A stretch of 51,956 nucleotides of DNA from Clostridiales bacterium (GTDB lineage: Bacteria > Bacillota > Clostridia > Oscillospirales > Acutalibacteraceae): positions 1-51,956 of the forward strand of contig JAAYIY010000008.1 in assembly GCA_012523185.1 (NCBI GenBank). The letters run 5' to 3'. The notes beneath the pieces were generated by a model, which had not been told where the DNA came from, made no database searches, and was given only the letters and a program-made list of their open reading frames with translations. The first letter of the stretch is position 1. Every line of letters starts with the position of its first letter. Positions 8,462 to 16,706 of this stretch are shown here, in pieces. Position numbers and translations under genes: made by a program.

Positions 8462-9475
8462 ATGACAAATGTTGCGCAGGAGCAGAAAAAAAGAGTTTTG
8501 AGCCTCATTCAGCCCACCGCGATGCCGACTTTGGGCAATTATCTCGGCGCGCTTAAAAACTGGAAAGAGATGTCACGGGATTATGACTGCATATTCGGCA
8601 TAGCCGACCTGCATGCCCTTACATCACGTCCGAATCCGGGGGAGCTTCGCCGCCAGACACTTGAAATGTTCGCGCTTTTGCTGTCCCTCGGGCTTGACCC
8701 GGACGAAAACATTGTTTTTGTTCAGAGCCATGTGTGCGCGCACTCGGAGCTTTCATGGATTCTTAACTGCTACACACAGTTCGGCGAGGCGTCAAGGATG
8801 ACACAGTTCAAAGAAAAATCACACAAACAGTCCGACAACATAAATATAGGTCTTTTCGCATACCCGACATTGATGGCTGCCGATATCCTTCTTTATCTAA
8901 CAAACTTTGTGCCTGTCGGCGCCGACCAAAAGCAGCATCTTGAGCTTGCGCGCGACGTTGCCGAGCGTTTCAACGGTATTTACGGCAATGTCTTCACGGT
9001 GCCGGAGCCGTTTATCGGCAAAAAAGGCGCAAAGATAATGTCGCTTCAAGACCCGGCGGCAAAAATGTCAAAGTCCGACGCAAACCCCAAAGCCTCTGTT
9101 TCGGTGCTTGATGAGCCGGACACAATTTTTAAAAAATTCAAGAGCGCCGTCACCGATTCTGAGGCGCAGGTGCGCCGCGCTGAAGGCAAAGATGGAATTG
9201 TTAACCTGATGACGATTTATTCCTGTTGCACAGGCAAAGATTTCGACGCGATAGAGAGAGAATTTGAGGGAAAGGGATACGGAGATTTTAAGTCCGCTGT
9301 AGCAGAGGCGGTTATCGAAGAGCTTCGCCCGCTGCGCGAAAAATACAAGAGTGTTGTCGCCGACAAGTCATATCTTGCCGATTGCGCGGTCAAGGGTGCC
9401 GCCGCCGCCGCAAGGGTTTCGGCGCGCACAGCCGACAAGGTGAAAAAGAAGGTCGGCCTTTGGCAAAAACCATGA
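8462..9475 (+). CDS. trpS: Tryptophanyl-tRNA synthetase
   Basis: 337-residue class I synthetase that charges tRNA-Trp. The HIGH-like motif appears as PTAMPTLGNYLGAL near residue 20, and KMSKS as AKMSKSDANPK near residue 203. QSHVCAHSELSWIL and FAYPTLMAADILLY are typical TrpRS segments that line the tryptophan pocket and dimer interface. Length is normal. A ribosome-binding site AAGGGG precedes the ATG. Its stop overlaps the start of the next gene (ATGA), so the two are probably translated together, followed four bases after by mrp. Confidence 0.95.
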   Translation: MTNVAQEQKKRVLSLIQPTAMPTLGNYLGALKNWKEMSRDYDCIFGIADLHALTSRPNPGELRRQTLEMFALLLSLGLDPDENIVFVQSHVCAHSELSWILNCYTQFGEASRMTQFKEKSHKQSDNINIGLFAYPTLMAADILLYLTNFVPVGADQKQHLELARDVAERFNGIYGNVFTVPEPFIGKKGAKIMSLQDPAAKMSKSDANPKASVSVLDEPDTIFKKFKSAVTDSEAQVRRAEGKDGIVNLMTIYSCCTGKDFDAIEREFEGKGYGDFKSAVAEAVIEELRPLREKYKSVVADKSYLADCAVKGAAAAARVSARTADKVKKKVGLWQKP

Positions 9476-10275
9476 AAATGAGCGGCAAAACAGCATCAGC
9501 GGCGGCGCCGTGCTTTAAAAGGCGTGTCGAGCTGCTTGACGAGCTGCGGGGCGCTTGCGTTTTGTGCATGCTGTTTTACCACGGCTTTTTTTTGGCGGGC
9601 GACACCTTTGAGATCAGCATATTCAAGAGCCTTTTCAGCTTTTTTATGCCCGCACAGCCCTTTTTTGCCTCGTTATTTATATTTATAAGCGGAATTTCCT
9701 CAAGGCTTTCAAGAAACAATCTTTACAGAGGCTTGCGCCTTGCGGCAGTTGCCGGAGCGCTAAGCGTCACCACATCCTTGCTTTTTCCGCTTATAGGCAT
9801 CGGCGGAATGTCTGTTTTGTTCGGCATCCTTCACGCGATTTCCTTGTCAATCTTGATTTTCACATTAATACGCCCGATTGTTGAGAAAATCAATCCCGCG
9901 CTCGGCTTTTTCGTGTGTTTTTTCATTTTTGCCGTCACATACGGAGTTCAGGACGGAGTCATTTACCTGCCGTTTAAAACAATTCCGCTGCCTCAAAGCC
10001 TTTATTCACACTATTATCTTTTCCCCTTAGGGTTCAAGTCCGCCGATTTCTATTCGGCCGATTACTTCCCGCTGCTGCCAAACCTGTTTATCTTTCTTGC
10101 CGGCGGCTTTGTCGGCGGCTATGTTGCCGAAGACAGGATACCGTCGGAGTTTTATGAAAAACATGTCCCTTTTTTAGGCAGCCTCGGAAGGCGCTCGCTG
10201 CTGATTTATGCGATTCACTGGCCGATTATTTATATACTTTTATATTTGACCGCTAAATTATCCGAAAGGTTCTGA
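9472..10275 (+). CDS. Membrane protein, HGSNAT/DUF1624 acyltransferase-like
   Basis: 267 residues with about seven membrane segments. It begins with the family pattern RVELLDELRGACVLCMLFYHG (arginine, Asp-x-x-Arg-Gly, and a membrane histidine), then LFIFISGISS, and ends with GRRSLLIYAIHWPI. These are hallmarks of the heparan-alpha-glucosaminide N-acetyltransferase-like family, whose bacterial members probably acetylate surface or cytoplasmic sugars with acetyl-CoA across the membrane; the substrate is unknown. I start it at ATG 9472, which overlaps the trpS stop; a more upstream start would run deep into trpS with basic, low-quality sequence. Confidence 0.75.
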   Translation: MKMSGKTASAAAPCFKRRVELLDELRGACVLCMLFYHGFFLAGDTFEISIFKSLFSFFMPAQPFFASLFIFISGISSRLSRNNLYRGLRLAAVAGALSVTTSLLFPLIGIGGMSVLFGILHAISLSILIFTLIRPIVEKINPALGFFVCFFIFAVTYGVQDGVIYLPFKTIPLPQSLYSHYYLFPLGFKSADFYSADYFPLLPNLFIFLAGGFVGGYVAEDRIPSEFYEKHVPFLGSLGRRSLLIYAIHWPIIYILLYLTAKLSERF

Positions 10276-10279
10276 TAAA

Positions 10280-11116
10280 ATGTCAAACGAAAAACCGCAA
10301 AGCTGTTCAGGCGACTGCTCAAGCTGTTCCGAAAAATGTGAAAATCCGGATCTCAGCTTTGCAAGCGGTGTTTTCAGCAGCATTAAAAATGTCGTCGCGG
10401 TAATAAGCGGAAAGGGCGGCGTCGGCAAGTCGCTTGTCACTTCTCTGCTGGCGTCCGAATTTGCCGCAAGGGGCTATAAGACGGCAATACTTGACGCCGA
10501 TGTGACAGGTCCGTCGGTGCCTCGGGCGTTTGGCTTGCGCGGGCGCGCGTCGGGCGACGACAGGGGACTGCTGCCGATGGAGTCGCAGACAGGCGTCAAG
10601 ATTATGTCGATAAATCTCCTGCTCGAAAAGGAGGACCAGCCCGTTATTTGGAGAGGTCCCGTCATTTCCGACATTATAAGGCAATTTTGGCAGGACGTCG
10701 CGTGGGATGAAATCGACTATATGTTTGTGGATATGCCGCCGGGAACGGGCGACGTGCCGCTGACTGTTTTCCAAAGCCTGCCTGTCAGCGGAGCGGTTAT
10801 TGTCACGACGCCGCAAGACCTTGTGACAATGATTGTCAAAAAGGCGTTTAATATGGCAAAGCTCATGAACGTTCCGGTGCTTGGCGTTATCGAAAACATG
10901 AGCTGGTTAAAGTGCCCCGATTGCGGCAAGGAGATTTCTGTTTTCGGAGAAAGCAACATCGAAAACATTGCCGCCGACCTCGGTGTGCCGATTTTGGCGC
11001 GTCTGCCGATAGACGGCAACACCGCGGCAATGGTGGATCACGGCGACGTTGAATCCATCGAATCGGCAGGGATAAAGGCGGCGGCGGACAAGCTCATTCA
11101 AGCTGTCGGCGGCTAA
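10280..11116 (+). CDS. Mrp/ApbC-family iron-sulfur cluster carrier ATPase
   Basis: 278-residue P-loop NTPase of the Mrp/Nbp35 group, which helps load Fe-S clusters onto target proteins. A cysteine-rich N-terminus (CSGDCSSCSEKC, residues about 8-19) resembles the Nbp35 N-terminal motif. The deviant Walker A is SGKGGVGKS, with DADVTGPSVPR, VDMPPGTGD (Walker B region) and, near the C-terminus, the cluster-bridging ENMSWLKCPDCGKE with its CxxC. It is four bases after the preceding membrane protein and closes this plus-strand operon before a strong hairpin. Confidence 0.9.
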   Translation: MSNEKPQSCSGDCSSCSEKCENPDLSFASGVFSSIKNVVAVISGKGGVGKSLVTSLLASEFAARGYKTAILDADVTGPSVPRAFGLRGRASGDDRGLLPMESQTGVKIMSINLLLEKEDQPVIWRGPVISDIIRQFWQDVAWDEIDYMFVDMPPGTGDVPLTVFQSLPVSGAVIVTTPQDLVTMIVKKAFNMAKLMNVPVLGVIENMSWLKCPDCGKEISVFGESNIENIAADLGVPILARLPIDGNTAAMVDHGDVESIESAGIKAAADKLIQAVGG

Positions 11117-11135
11117 GAAAAGATTAAAAGCCCGC

Positions 11136-11160
11136 GGCGCCGCCCCAAAAGGGCGGCGCC
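11136..11160. terminator. Strong GC hairpin between convergent genes
   Basis: GGCGCCGCCC (11136-11145) pairs with GGGCGGCGCC (11151-11160) around CAAAA. It sits between the convergent mrp (+) and nucleoside phosphorylase (-) genes. T runs are weak on both sides, so it is an imperfect bidirectional terminator or mRNA 3' stabiliser. Confidence 0.6.
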
Positions 11161-11177
11161 GAACAATTAACAAAGAT

Positions 11178-12485
11178 TTAATTTTTGTTGGACACCTTGT
11201 CGATTATAAGCTTTGACGGCTCGGACGGCTCGCGCGAAAACTCAAACGCGCCTAAAGCTGCTTGCTCTGCGCCGTCAAAAAGGCAGTCGTTTTCAGCGTA
11301 TAAAGTGGCGATTATGTCGCCGGACTTGACAAACGCGCCCACCTTTGCCTCAAGCACAACTCCCGCCGCCGAGTCGATTGCGCCGCAGCTTTTTCTTGCC
11401 GCGCCGAGCAGTGCGGCCGCTCTGCCGCATTCACCGGCGTCAATGCGGGATATGTATCCGCTGCGTTTTGCCGTCAGCGTCCTGTAAAACCTTGCCTTTT
11501 TAAAACGCGTCGTGTCGGTCAGCACTCCGATGTCGCCGCCCTGTGCGTTGACTGCCCACAAAAAACGCTCAAACGCCAAGCCGTTAAACATCATGCTTTT
11601 TGCCGACTCAAGGCACTCGTCCGGCGTCCCGTTTCCGCAAAGATGAAGCAGGTGCGCAGACAGCGCAAGGCAAAGCTCTGTCAGGTCTGCCGGACCTGTG
11701 CCCCTTAGCGTGTTGACCGCCTCAATCACCTCAAGCGAGTACCCGACGGCGCATCCGAGAGGCGTGTTATTGTCGGTTATGAGTGCCGTTACATTTATGT
11801 TGTTTGCGGAGCCAATCGAAACCATCTCGCGCGCCAATCTTTTTGCGTCCTTAACATTTTTTACCGGAGCGCCGCTGCCGACCTTGACGTCAAGAACAAG
11901 GTTTTGAGTGCCGGCGGCTATTTTTTTGCTCATAATGCTTGCGGCTATAAGCGGGATGCACTCTGTTGTCGCCGTCAGGCGGCGCAGCTCGCCGAGCTTT
12001 TTTTCAGCGGGCGCAAGATTGCCGATTGTTTCCGCAAGACAAAGGCCGTATCTGTTGGCGATTGCGAGCATTTCCCTTGCGTTGAAATCTAAGCGCAGGT
12101 TTGGTATCGAAAGAAGCTTATCGGCGGTGAGACCGGCGCCGCAAACGTATCTGTCTGTCATTTTAGCGACATTTATACCGCACGCCGCCACAATCGGAGC
12201 GACGACAAGCGTTGTTTTGTCGCCAATGCCGCCTGTGGAATGCTTGTCGGCAACTTCGCCTGGAAGCACCGACAAATCAAGCCGATCGCCGCCGACGGCC
12301 ATGGCCGAGGCGAGGGCGGCTGTTTCGGAGCTGTTCATTCCCTTTAAGCAAAGCGCCATAAGCAAAGCGGCGGACTGGCTGTCGGGGATTTCACCGCTTG
12401 CGACGCCGTCGGCAAAAAAGACAATTTCGTCATTTGTCAACGTGTTTCCGTCTCTTTTTGCCTTAATAATGTCATGTGCTGTCAT
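11178..12485 (-). CDS. pdp: Pyrimidine-nucleoside (thymidine) phosphorylase, variant
   Basis: 435 residues, normal length for Pdp/DeoA, which splits uridine or thymidine with phosphate to base and (deoxy)ribose-1-phosphate. KHSTGGIGDKTTL (phosphate and base histidine), ELRRLTATTECIPLIAASIMSKKIAAG (arginine, serine and lysine of the base site) and LDVKVGSGA are kept. The normally near-invariant stretch SGRGLGHTGGTxDKLES is instead TDRYVCGAGLTADKLLS, so the GHTGGT loop is lost. This may alter substrate choice or rate; the enzyme could still be active. GGAGGCGGCGAC precedes the start. It is the last gene of a minus-strand run with 37 bp from its upstream neighbour. Confidence 0.85.
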   Translation of the reverse strand: MTAHDIIKAKRDGNTLTNDEIVFFADGVASGEIPDSQSAALLMALCLKGMNSSETAALASAMAVGGDRLDLSVLPGEVADKHSTGGIGDKTTLVVAPIVAACGINVAKMTDRYVCGAGLTADKLLSIPNLRLDFNAREMLAIANRYGLCLAETIGNLAPAEKKLGELRRLTATTECIPLIAASIMSKKIAAGTQNLVLDVKVGSGAPVKNVKDAKRLAREMVSIGSANNINVTALITDNNTPLGCAVGYSLEVIEAVNTLRGTGPADLTELCLALSAHLLHLCGNGTPDECLESAKSMMFNGLAFERFLWAVNAQGGDIGVLTDTTRFKKARFYRTLTAKRSGYISRIDAGECGRAAALLGAARKSCGAIDSAAGVVLEAKVGAFVKSGDIIATLYAENDCLFDGAEQAALGAFEFSREPSEPSKLIIDKVSNKN

Positions 12486-12522
12486 GTCGCCGCCTCCAAA
12501 TATTTGTCAGCCGTGTGCTGTC

Positions 12523-14124
12523 TTAAAACTCTCTTTCGTCCGCCATCACGGCAAAGGCGCATCTTATCCCGTCCACCGCGGAGCTTACAATGCCGCCGGA
12601 ATAACCGGCGCCTTCGCCGCATGGGTAAAGACCCGCTATATTTGCCTGAAAAAAATCGTTTCTCAATATCCTGACAGGCGATGAGCTTCGTGTTTCCGGA
12701 GCTGTCAGGACAGCTTCGGGCATCGCGAAGCCCTCAAGCATTTTGTCCATCTTTAAAATTGCCGCCGATATCGAGTCGATCACTTTTTGCGGCAATATAC
12801 GCCTTATGTTGCTCGGAGACACCCCCGTCGGGCAGCTTGGGTTTACGCCGCCGAAGCCCGACGACGACACGCCGCCGAGAAAATCGCCGACAAGCTGAGC
12901 CGGGGTGGAGTAATCCCCTCCGCCGCTCACAAATGCCGCCCGCTCTATGCCGCGCTGAAAGTCAAAGCCCGACAAAACATGCTCCTTTGGAAAGTCGCAG
13001 GGAGATATGCCCACAAGCAAAGCGGAATTTGAGTTTTCCGCGTCACGCGCCCATTTGCTCATCCCGTTTACCACAATGCCGCGGCGTTCGGACGACGCGT
13101 TGACCACCGTTCCGCCGGGACACATGCAAAACGTATAAACACCTCTGTCATGCTTCGTGTGGCAGGACATTTTATAGTCGGCGGCTCCGAGCAGCGGATG
13201 ACCGGCAAAAGCCCCGTATTGCGCTTTGTCAATAAACTCACGCGGATGTTCAATCCTCACGCCGATTGAAAACGGCTTTTGAGACATTTTTACACCTTTG
13301 TTGAAAAGCATTTCCACAGTGTCGCGCGCCGAATGCCCCACGCATAATAAGAGAGTGTCTGTTTCAATATCAATAATATTTCCGACGGCATCAATATATG
13401 TCACTCCGAACACAGAACTGTTCGCTGTTATCACATCTGTCAGCCTGCACTCGAAACGTATCTCGCCGCCGAGGGAGATGATTTCCTCGCGGAAGGCCTT
13501 GACGACAGAAATAAGGTTGTCGGTGCCGATGTGTGGTTTTGCGGAATAAAGGATCTCCTTTGGCGCTCCCTTTGCCGCCAGCTCAAGAAAAACCTTTTTG
13601 CAAAGCTTGTCTTTTATGCCTGTTGTCAGCTTGCCGTCAGAAAATGTGCCCGCCCCGCCCTCGCCGAACTGCACGTTTGAGTTTTCGTCAAGCTTGCGGG
13701 CAGACCAAAAAAGCTCAATGTCGGCGGCGCGCCTGTCGGCGTCGCGCCCGCGCTCAAGGACAATCGGCTTAACGCCCGCGCGTGACAAAGTCAAGGCCGC
13801 AAACATACCGGCAGGACCGAAGCCCGCCACGACGGGGCGCAGGGGACTGTTTCTTTTAAGGTCCGGCTCCTCATATATAAACGGCGCCGCAATAGAGGCT
13901 TTCGACGAAGAACGCCTTAAAACTGTTTCCTCACATATGTCTAACTCCGCCTCGACATTGCAGACAAAAAAGATGTTGTCCTTTTTGCGGGAATCAACAG
14001 CCTTTTTTGTCACCTCAAGGCTTTTGATGTGCTTTTCGGAGCATCTAAGCTCTTTTGCCGCGGCAGACAGCAATTCCGTGTCGTCCGCGCCGAGCGGCAG
14101 CTTCAATTCAGTTATTTTTATCAT
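12523..14124 (-). CDS. NAD(P)/FAD-dependent dehydrogenase-like flavoprotein
   Basis: 533 residues from the ATG at 14124. An N-terminal ~90-residue domain (MIKITELKLPLGADDTELL) precedes the FAD-binding Rossmann motif VAGFGPAGMFAALTLSRAG and acidic strand end VLERG. GEGGAGTFSDGKLTT and the C-terminal PCGEGAGYSGGI mark the family of uncharacterised 'FAD-dependent protein' enzymes widespread in Firmicutes and Bacteroidetes. The substrate is unknown. I choose 14124 because this start overlaps the stop of the upstream flavoprotein (ATGA) and matches the family's usual beginning; the frame could extend 26 codons upstream, but those overlap that gene. Confidence 0.85.
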   Translation of the reverse strand: MIKITELKLPLGADDTELLSAAAKELRCSEKHIKSLEVTKKAVDSRKKDNIFFVCNVEAELDICEETVLRRSSSKASIAAPFIYEEPDLKRNSPLRPVVAGFGPAGMFAALTLSRAGVKPIVLERGRDADRRAADIELFWSARKLDENSNVQFGEGGAGTFSDGKLTTGIKDKLCKKVFLELAAKGAPKEILYSAKPHIGTDNLISVVKAFREEIISLGGEIRFECRLTDVITANSSVFGVTYIDAVGNIIDIETDTLLLCVGHSARDTVEMLFNKGVKMSQKPFSIGVRIEHPREFIDKAQYGAFAGHPLLGAADYKMSCHTKHDRGVYTFCMCPGGTVVNASSERRGIVVNGMSKWARDAENSNSALLVGISPCDFPKEHVLSGFDFQRGIERAAFVSGGGDYSTPAQLVGDFLGGVSSSGFGGVNPSCPTGVSPSNIRRILPQKVIDSISAAILKMDKMLEGFAMPEAVLTAPETRSSSPVRILRNDFFQANIAGLYPCGEGAGYSGGIVSSAVDGIRCAFAVMADEREF

Positions 14125-15371
14125 CGCAAATATTGTTCCTTTTGATTTAAAAGCGATTCGGCGGCTGATTTCCCGGCAAGCCTGCCGGAAGCCCATGCCC
14201 ACTGGAGATTATACCCTCCGCAGCGCCCGTCAATGTCAAGCAGCTCGCCGCATACGAAAAGCCCGCCGACAAGCCTTGATTGAAGCGTGCGGCAGTCAAA
14301 CTCCGAAAGCTCGGCGCCGCCTGATGTAACCTGCGCGCTGCCGAAGCCGTTTGTGCCTGTGACCTGTATGCGCTTTGCTTTTATTTCCGAGACGACAGCC
14401 TTAATCAGCCGCTCGCCAAGTGACGACGCAGGCTTTGACAGGCTTATGCCTGAAATGCCGGAACAGATTGCCATGCCGACCCTTTTGGGAAGTATGCCGT
14501 TTAAAAGGTTTTCGACAAGCAGATTTGGAGAGCGCCTCGCCGTTTCGCGGACACGCTCGAATATCTCGTCATATGAAAACGCGGGAAGCAAATCTAAAAC
14601 AGCGAAGCAGCTTTGGCGGTCTTTAAGACGCGGCACCGCACGGCTAACCTCCATGGCGGCTATGCCGGAAAGACCGTTTTCGGTAAAAAGAATCTCGCCC
14701 TCGGCATCGTCTGATATCTTGCCGTCGATTTCAAGCTTTATTTCAGCCGCGGCGCGAATCCCTTTTAAAGGCTTTACAAATGAGGTGTCTGTCCTCAATC
14801 GGACAAGGGAGGGAAAAACAGGCGTGACGGAATGCCCGAAACTCTCAAGCAGCACATATCCGCCGCCGTCGGAGCCATGCGCCGGCGATGCTTTTCCGCC
14901 GCAGGCAAGCACAAGCCTTTTTGCCGAAAGCGCACCGTTTATAAGAAAAAGACCTTTTTCATAAACGGCGCTTTTAACGGTGGTGTCACACATGACGACA
15001 ACCCCGAGCCTTTCCGCCTCAAAACGCAGCACGTCAAGCACAGACGCCGCCGTACCGCTTGAGGGATAGACCCTGCCCGCGCTGTCGCAGACAGTCAAAA
15101 GACCCAGCTCCCCAAAAAAATCAACTGTGCTTTCAGCGCCGTACCTGCTCATGGCGCCGAAAGCAAAATCAGGAGCGTTATAGCTTTTTGCCGACGCACT
15201 TGTGTTCGTGAGGTTACACCTGCCGTTGCCTGTGGCAAGAAGCTTTTTCCCCACCCTCGGCAGCTTTTCAATTAAAGCTACGCGCACGCCGATTTGTGCC
15301 CCGGCAGATTCGACGGCGGCGCAAAGACCGGAGGCTCCGCCGCCGACGATAATTATATCATAGTTTTCCAT
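14121..15371 (-). CDS. HI0933/YhiN-family flavoprotein
   Basis: 416-residue NAD(P)/FAD-dependent oxidoreductase. It starts with DIIIVGGGASGLCAAVESA (dinucleotide-binding), then KLPRVGKKLLATGNGRCNLTN, the signature of the HI0933/BaiN-like family, and ends with GELLDIDGRCGGYNLQWAWASGRLAG. Relatives have been linked to bile-acid chemistry (BaiN) in some clostridia, but most have no known substrate, so I do not assign one. It is translationally coupled at both ends: two bases after the metalloregulator gene and overlapping the next flavoprotein by four bases. Confidence 0.85.
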   Translation of the reverse strand: MENYDIIIVGGGASGLCAAVESAGAQIGVRVALIEKLPRVGKKLLATGNGRCNLTNTSASAKSYNAPDFAFGAMSRYGAESTVDFFGELGLLTVCDSAGRVYPSSGTAASVLDVLRFEAERLGVVVMCDTTVKSAVYEKGLFLINGALSAKRLVLACGGKASPAHGSDGGGYVLLESFGHSVTPVFPSLVRLRTDTSFVKPLKGIRAAAEIKLEIDGKISDDAEGEILFTENGLSGIAAMEVSRAVPRLKDRQSCFAVLDLLPAFSYDEIFERVRETARRSPNLLVENLLNGILPKRVGMAICSGISGISLSKPASSLGERLIKAVVSEIKAKRIQVTGTNGFGSAQVTSGGAELSEFDCRTLQSRLVGGLFVCGELLDIDGRCGGYNLQWAWASGRLAGKSAAESLLNQKEQYLR

Positions 15372-15373
15372 AT

Positions 15374-15748
15374 CTATTCCGCTTTTCCAAGGTAATCAAA
15401 CAGCTTTTGTATTGTCTGCGGACTGATTACATGCTCCATGCGGCAAGCGTCGCGTTCGGCGATGACCTCGTCCACTCCGAGCGTTTCGGTCAGAAATCTT
15501 TTGATAAGCTTGTGGCGGTGCAAAACCATTGCGGCATATTCCTCTCCGCTTTTTGTAAGTGAAATAGTGCCGTATGACTCATGCTCAAGCAGACCCGCGT
15601 CCTTCAGCGTGCTTATAGCCCTGCTCACGCTCGGCTTTGAAACGCCGAGAAATTCGGCGATATCGGTGAGCCTTGTGCCGCGGCAGCTTTGCTGCAGTAT
15701 GAATATTGCCTCAAGATAATCCTCGAGCGATGATGATATGCTTATCAT
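15374..15748 (-). CDS. DtxR/MntR-family metal-dependent transcriptional regulator
   Basis: 124 residues from ATG 15748, or 146 from an ATG at 15814 that has GAAAGG just upstream. A winged helix (SSLEDYLEAIFIL, then TRLTDIAEFLGVSKPSVSRAISTLKDAGL) is followed by the metal-binding dimer domain with ERDACRMEHVIS. The Asp and Glu in LEDYLE and the Cys, Glu and His in the second motif are the expected manganese or iron ligands. It lacks the SH3-like third domain, as MntR does. It likely controls manganese or iron genes; none are adjacent, and its operon (flavoproteins, phosphorylase) is an odd setting. Confidence 0.85.
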   Translation of the reverse strand: MISISSSLEDYLEAIFILQQSCRGTRLTDIAEFLGVSKPSVSRAISTLKDAGLLEHESYGTISLTKSGEEYAAMVLHRHKLIKRFLTETLGVDEVIAERDACRMEHVISPQTIQKLFDYLGKAE

Positions 15749-15835
15749 GACACACCGCGCGGAGACGCTTGCGGCGCAAAGCTTCTTTTGAAGCGTTTGA
15801 GCCGACCCCCGCATCCTTTCAATTTTTTATAAAAT

Positions 15836-16687
15836 TCAGCTTACCTCGACAGTGTAGACAAGCTCAAACGAGCCTCCCTTTTCCAGCTTTATGATGCCCT
15901 CTTTTTTTGAGATGTCGTCCTTTTCCTGTCTGTCGTCGTTAACGCCGAACCATGGCTCTATGCAGACATAAGGAGCGCCGGGCTTTGCCCAAATCCCGAG
16001 AAACGGCGCCTCGCCGAAGGTAAAGCGGACTGTGCGGTCATGCTTTTCGCTTTTAAGAGTCAACGCTTTTGACTTGATGCCTGAAAGGATAAGCGCGTCG
16101 TTGTTGAATATATCGTCTGTTATGACAATCTTCTTTTCGTTTTTGAGAACAGGTGTTTTTGCGGACATACGGATTGAATCACCGTCGATTGTCTCCGTGC
16201 TTAAGGATTCGTTCTCATCAAACTCAAGGAAGTCGCCTATTGATATGTTAAAGCCGGGATGTCCGCCCATAGAAAAATACATTTCTTTTTCATTGGTGTT
16301 TGTGACGGTGTGAGTAGCTTTTAATGTCCTGCCGACGACTTCAAATTTTACTGATAAATTAAACTTGAACGGATAGACTTCAAGTGTGTCCTTGCTTTCC
16401 CGCAGGAGAAGCCCGACGGAGCCGCCCTCGGATTTTACAAGCTCAAACTTAAGCTTCCTCGCGAACCCGTGTTTTTGGAGAGTGTATTCCTTTCCGTCAT
16501 ATCTGTATCTGTCGTCCAGCAGCCTGCCGACAATCGGGAAAAGCACGGGGGCTTGACCGTACCATACGGAGGGGTTTCCCTGCCACAAATATTCATAGCC
16601 GCCGACCTTGTCGTACAAAGAGCAAAGCTCCGCCCCGTCGCTTTTAACTTTTGCGGTTAAAAATTCGCTTTCGATTTTATAAATCAT
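15836..16687 (-). CDS. Aldose 1-epimerase family protein (LacX-like)
   Basis: 283 residues from the ATG at 16687, chosen because AAGGGGCGAC lies just upstream. Beta-rich galactose-mutarotase fold. QAPVLFPIVGRLLDD, KHGFARKLKF and the histidine motif GGHPGFN are typical of the LacX/YeaD-type branch, which interconverts alpha and beta anomers of hexoses or phosphorylated hexoses; the exact sugar is unknown. It starts 19 bases after the secreted hydrolase-like gene and probably shares its transcript. Confidence 0.85.
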   Translation of the reverse strand: MIYKIESEFLTAKVKSDGAELCSLYDKVGGYEYLWQGNPSVWYGQAPVLFPIVGRLLDDRYRYDGKEYTLQKHGFARKLKFELVKSEGGSVGLLLRESKDTLEVYPFKFNLSVKFEVVGRTLKATHTVTNTNEKEMYFSMGGHPGFNISIGDFLEFDENESLSTETIDGDSIRMSAKTPVLKNEKKIVITDDIFNNDALILSGIKSKALTLKSEKHDRTVRFTFGEAPFLGIWAKPGAPYVCIEPWFGVNDDRQEKDDISKKEGIIKLEKGGSFELVYTVEVS

Positions 16688-16706
16688 CTTGTCGCCCCTT
16701 AATGTG

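Noticed and set aside
11908-12684. 258-codon plus-strand frame opposite the nucleoside phosphorylase
   Set aside because: Shadow of a real gene; it spans a gene boundary and has no motif.
13598-14329. 243-codon plus-strand frame opposite the flavoprotein genes
   Set aside because: Low-complexity serine/proline/arginine composition typical of a shadow frame; the minus-strand genes are well supported.
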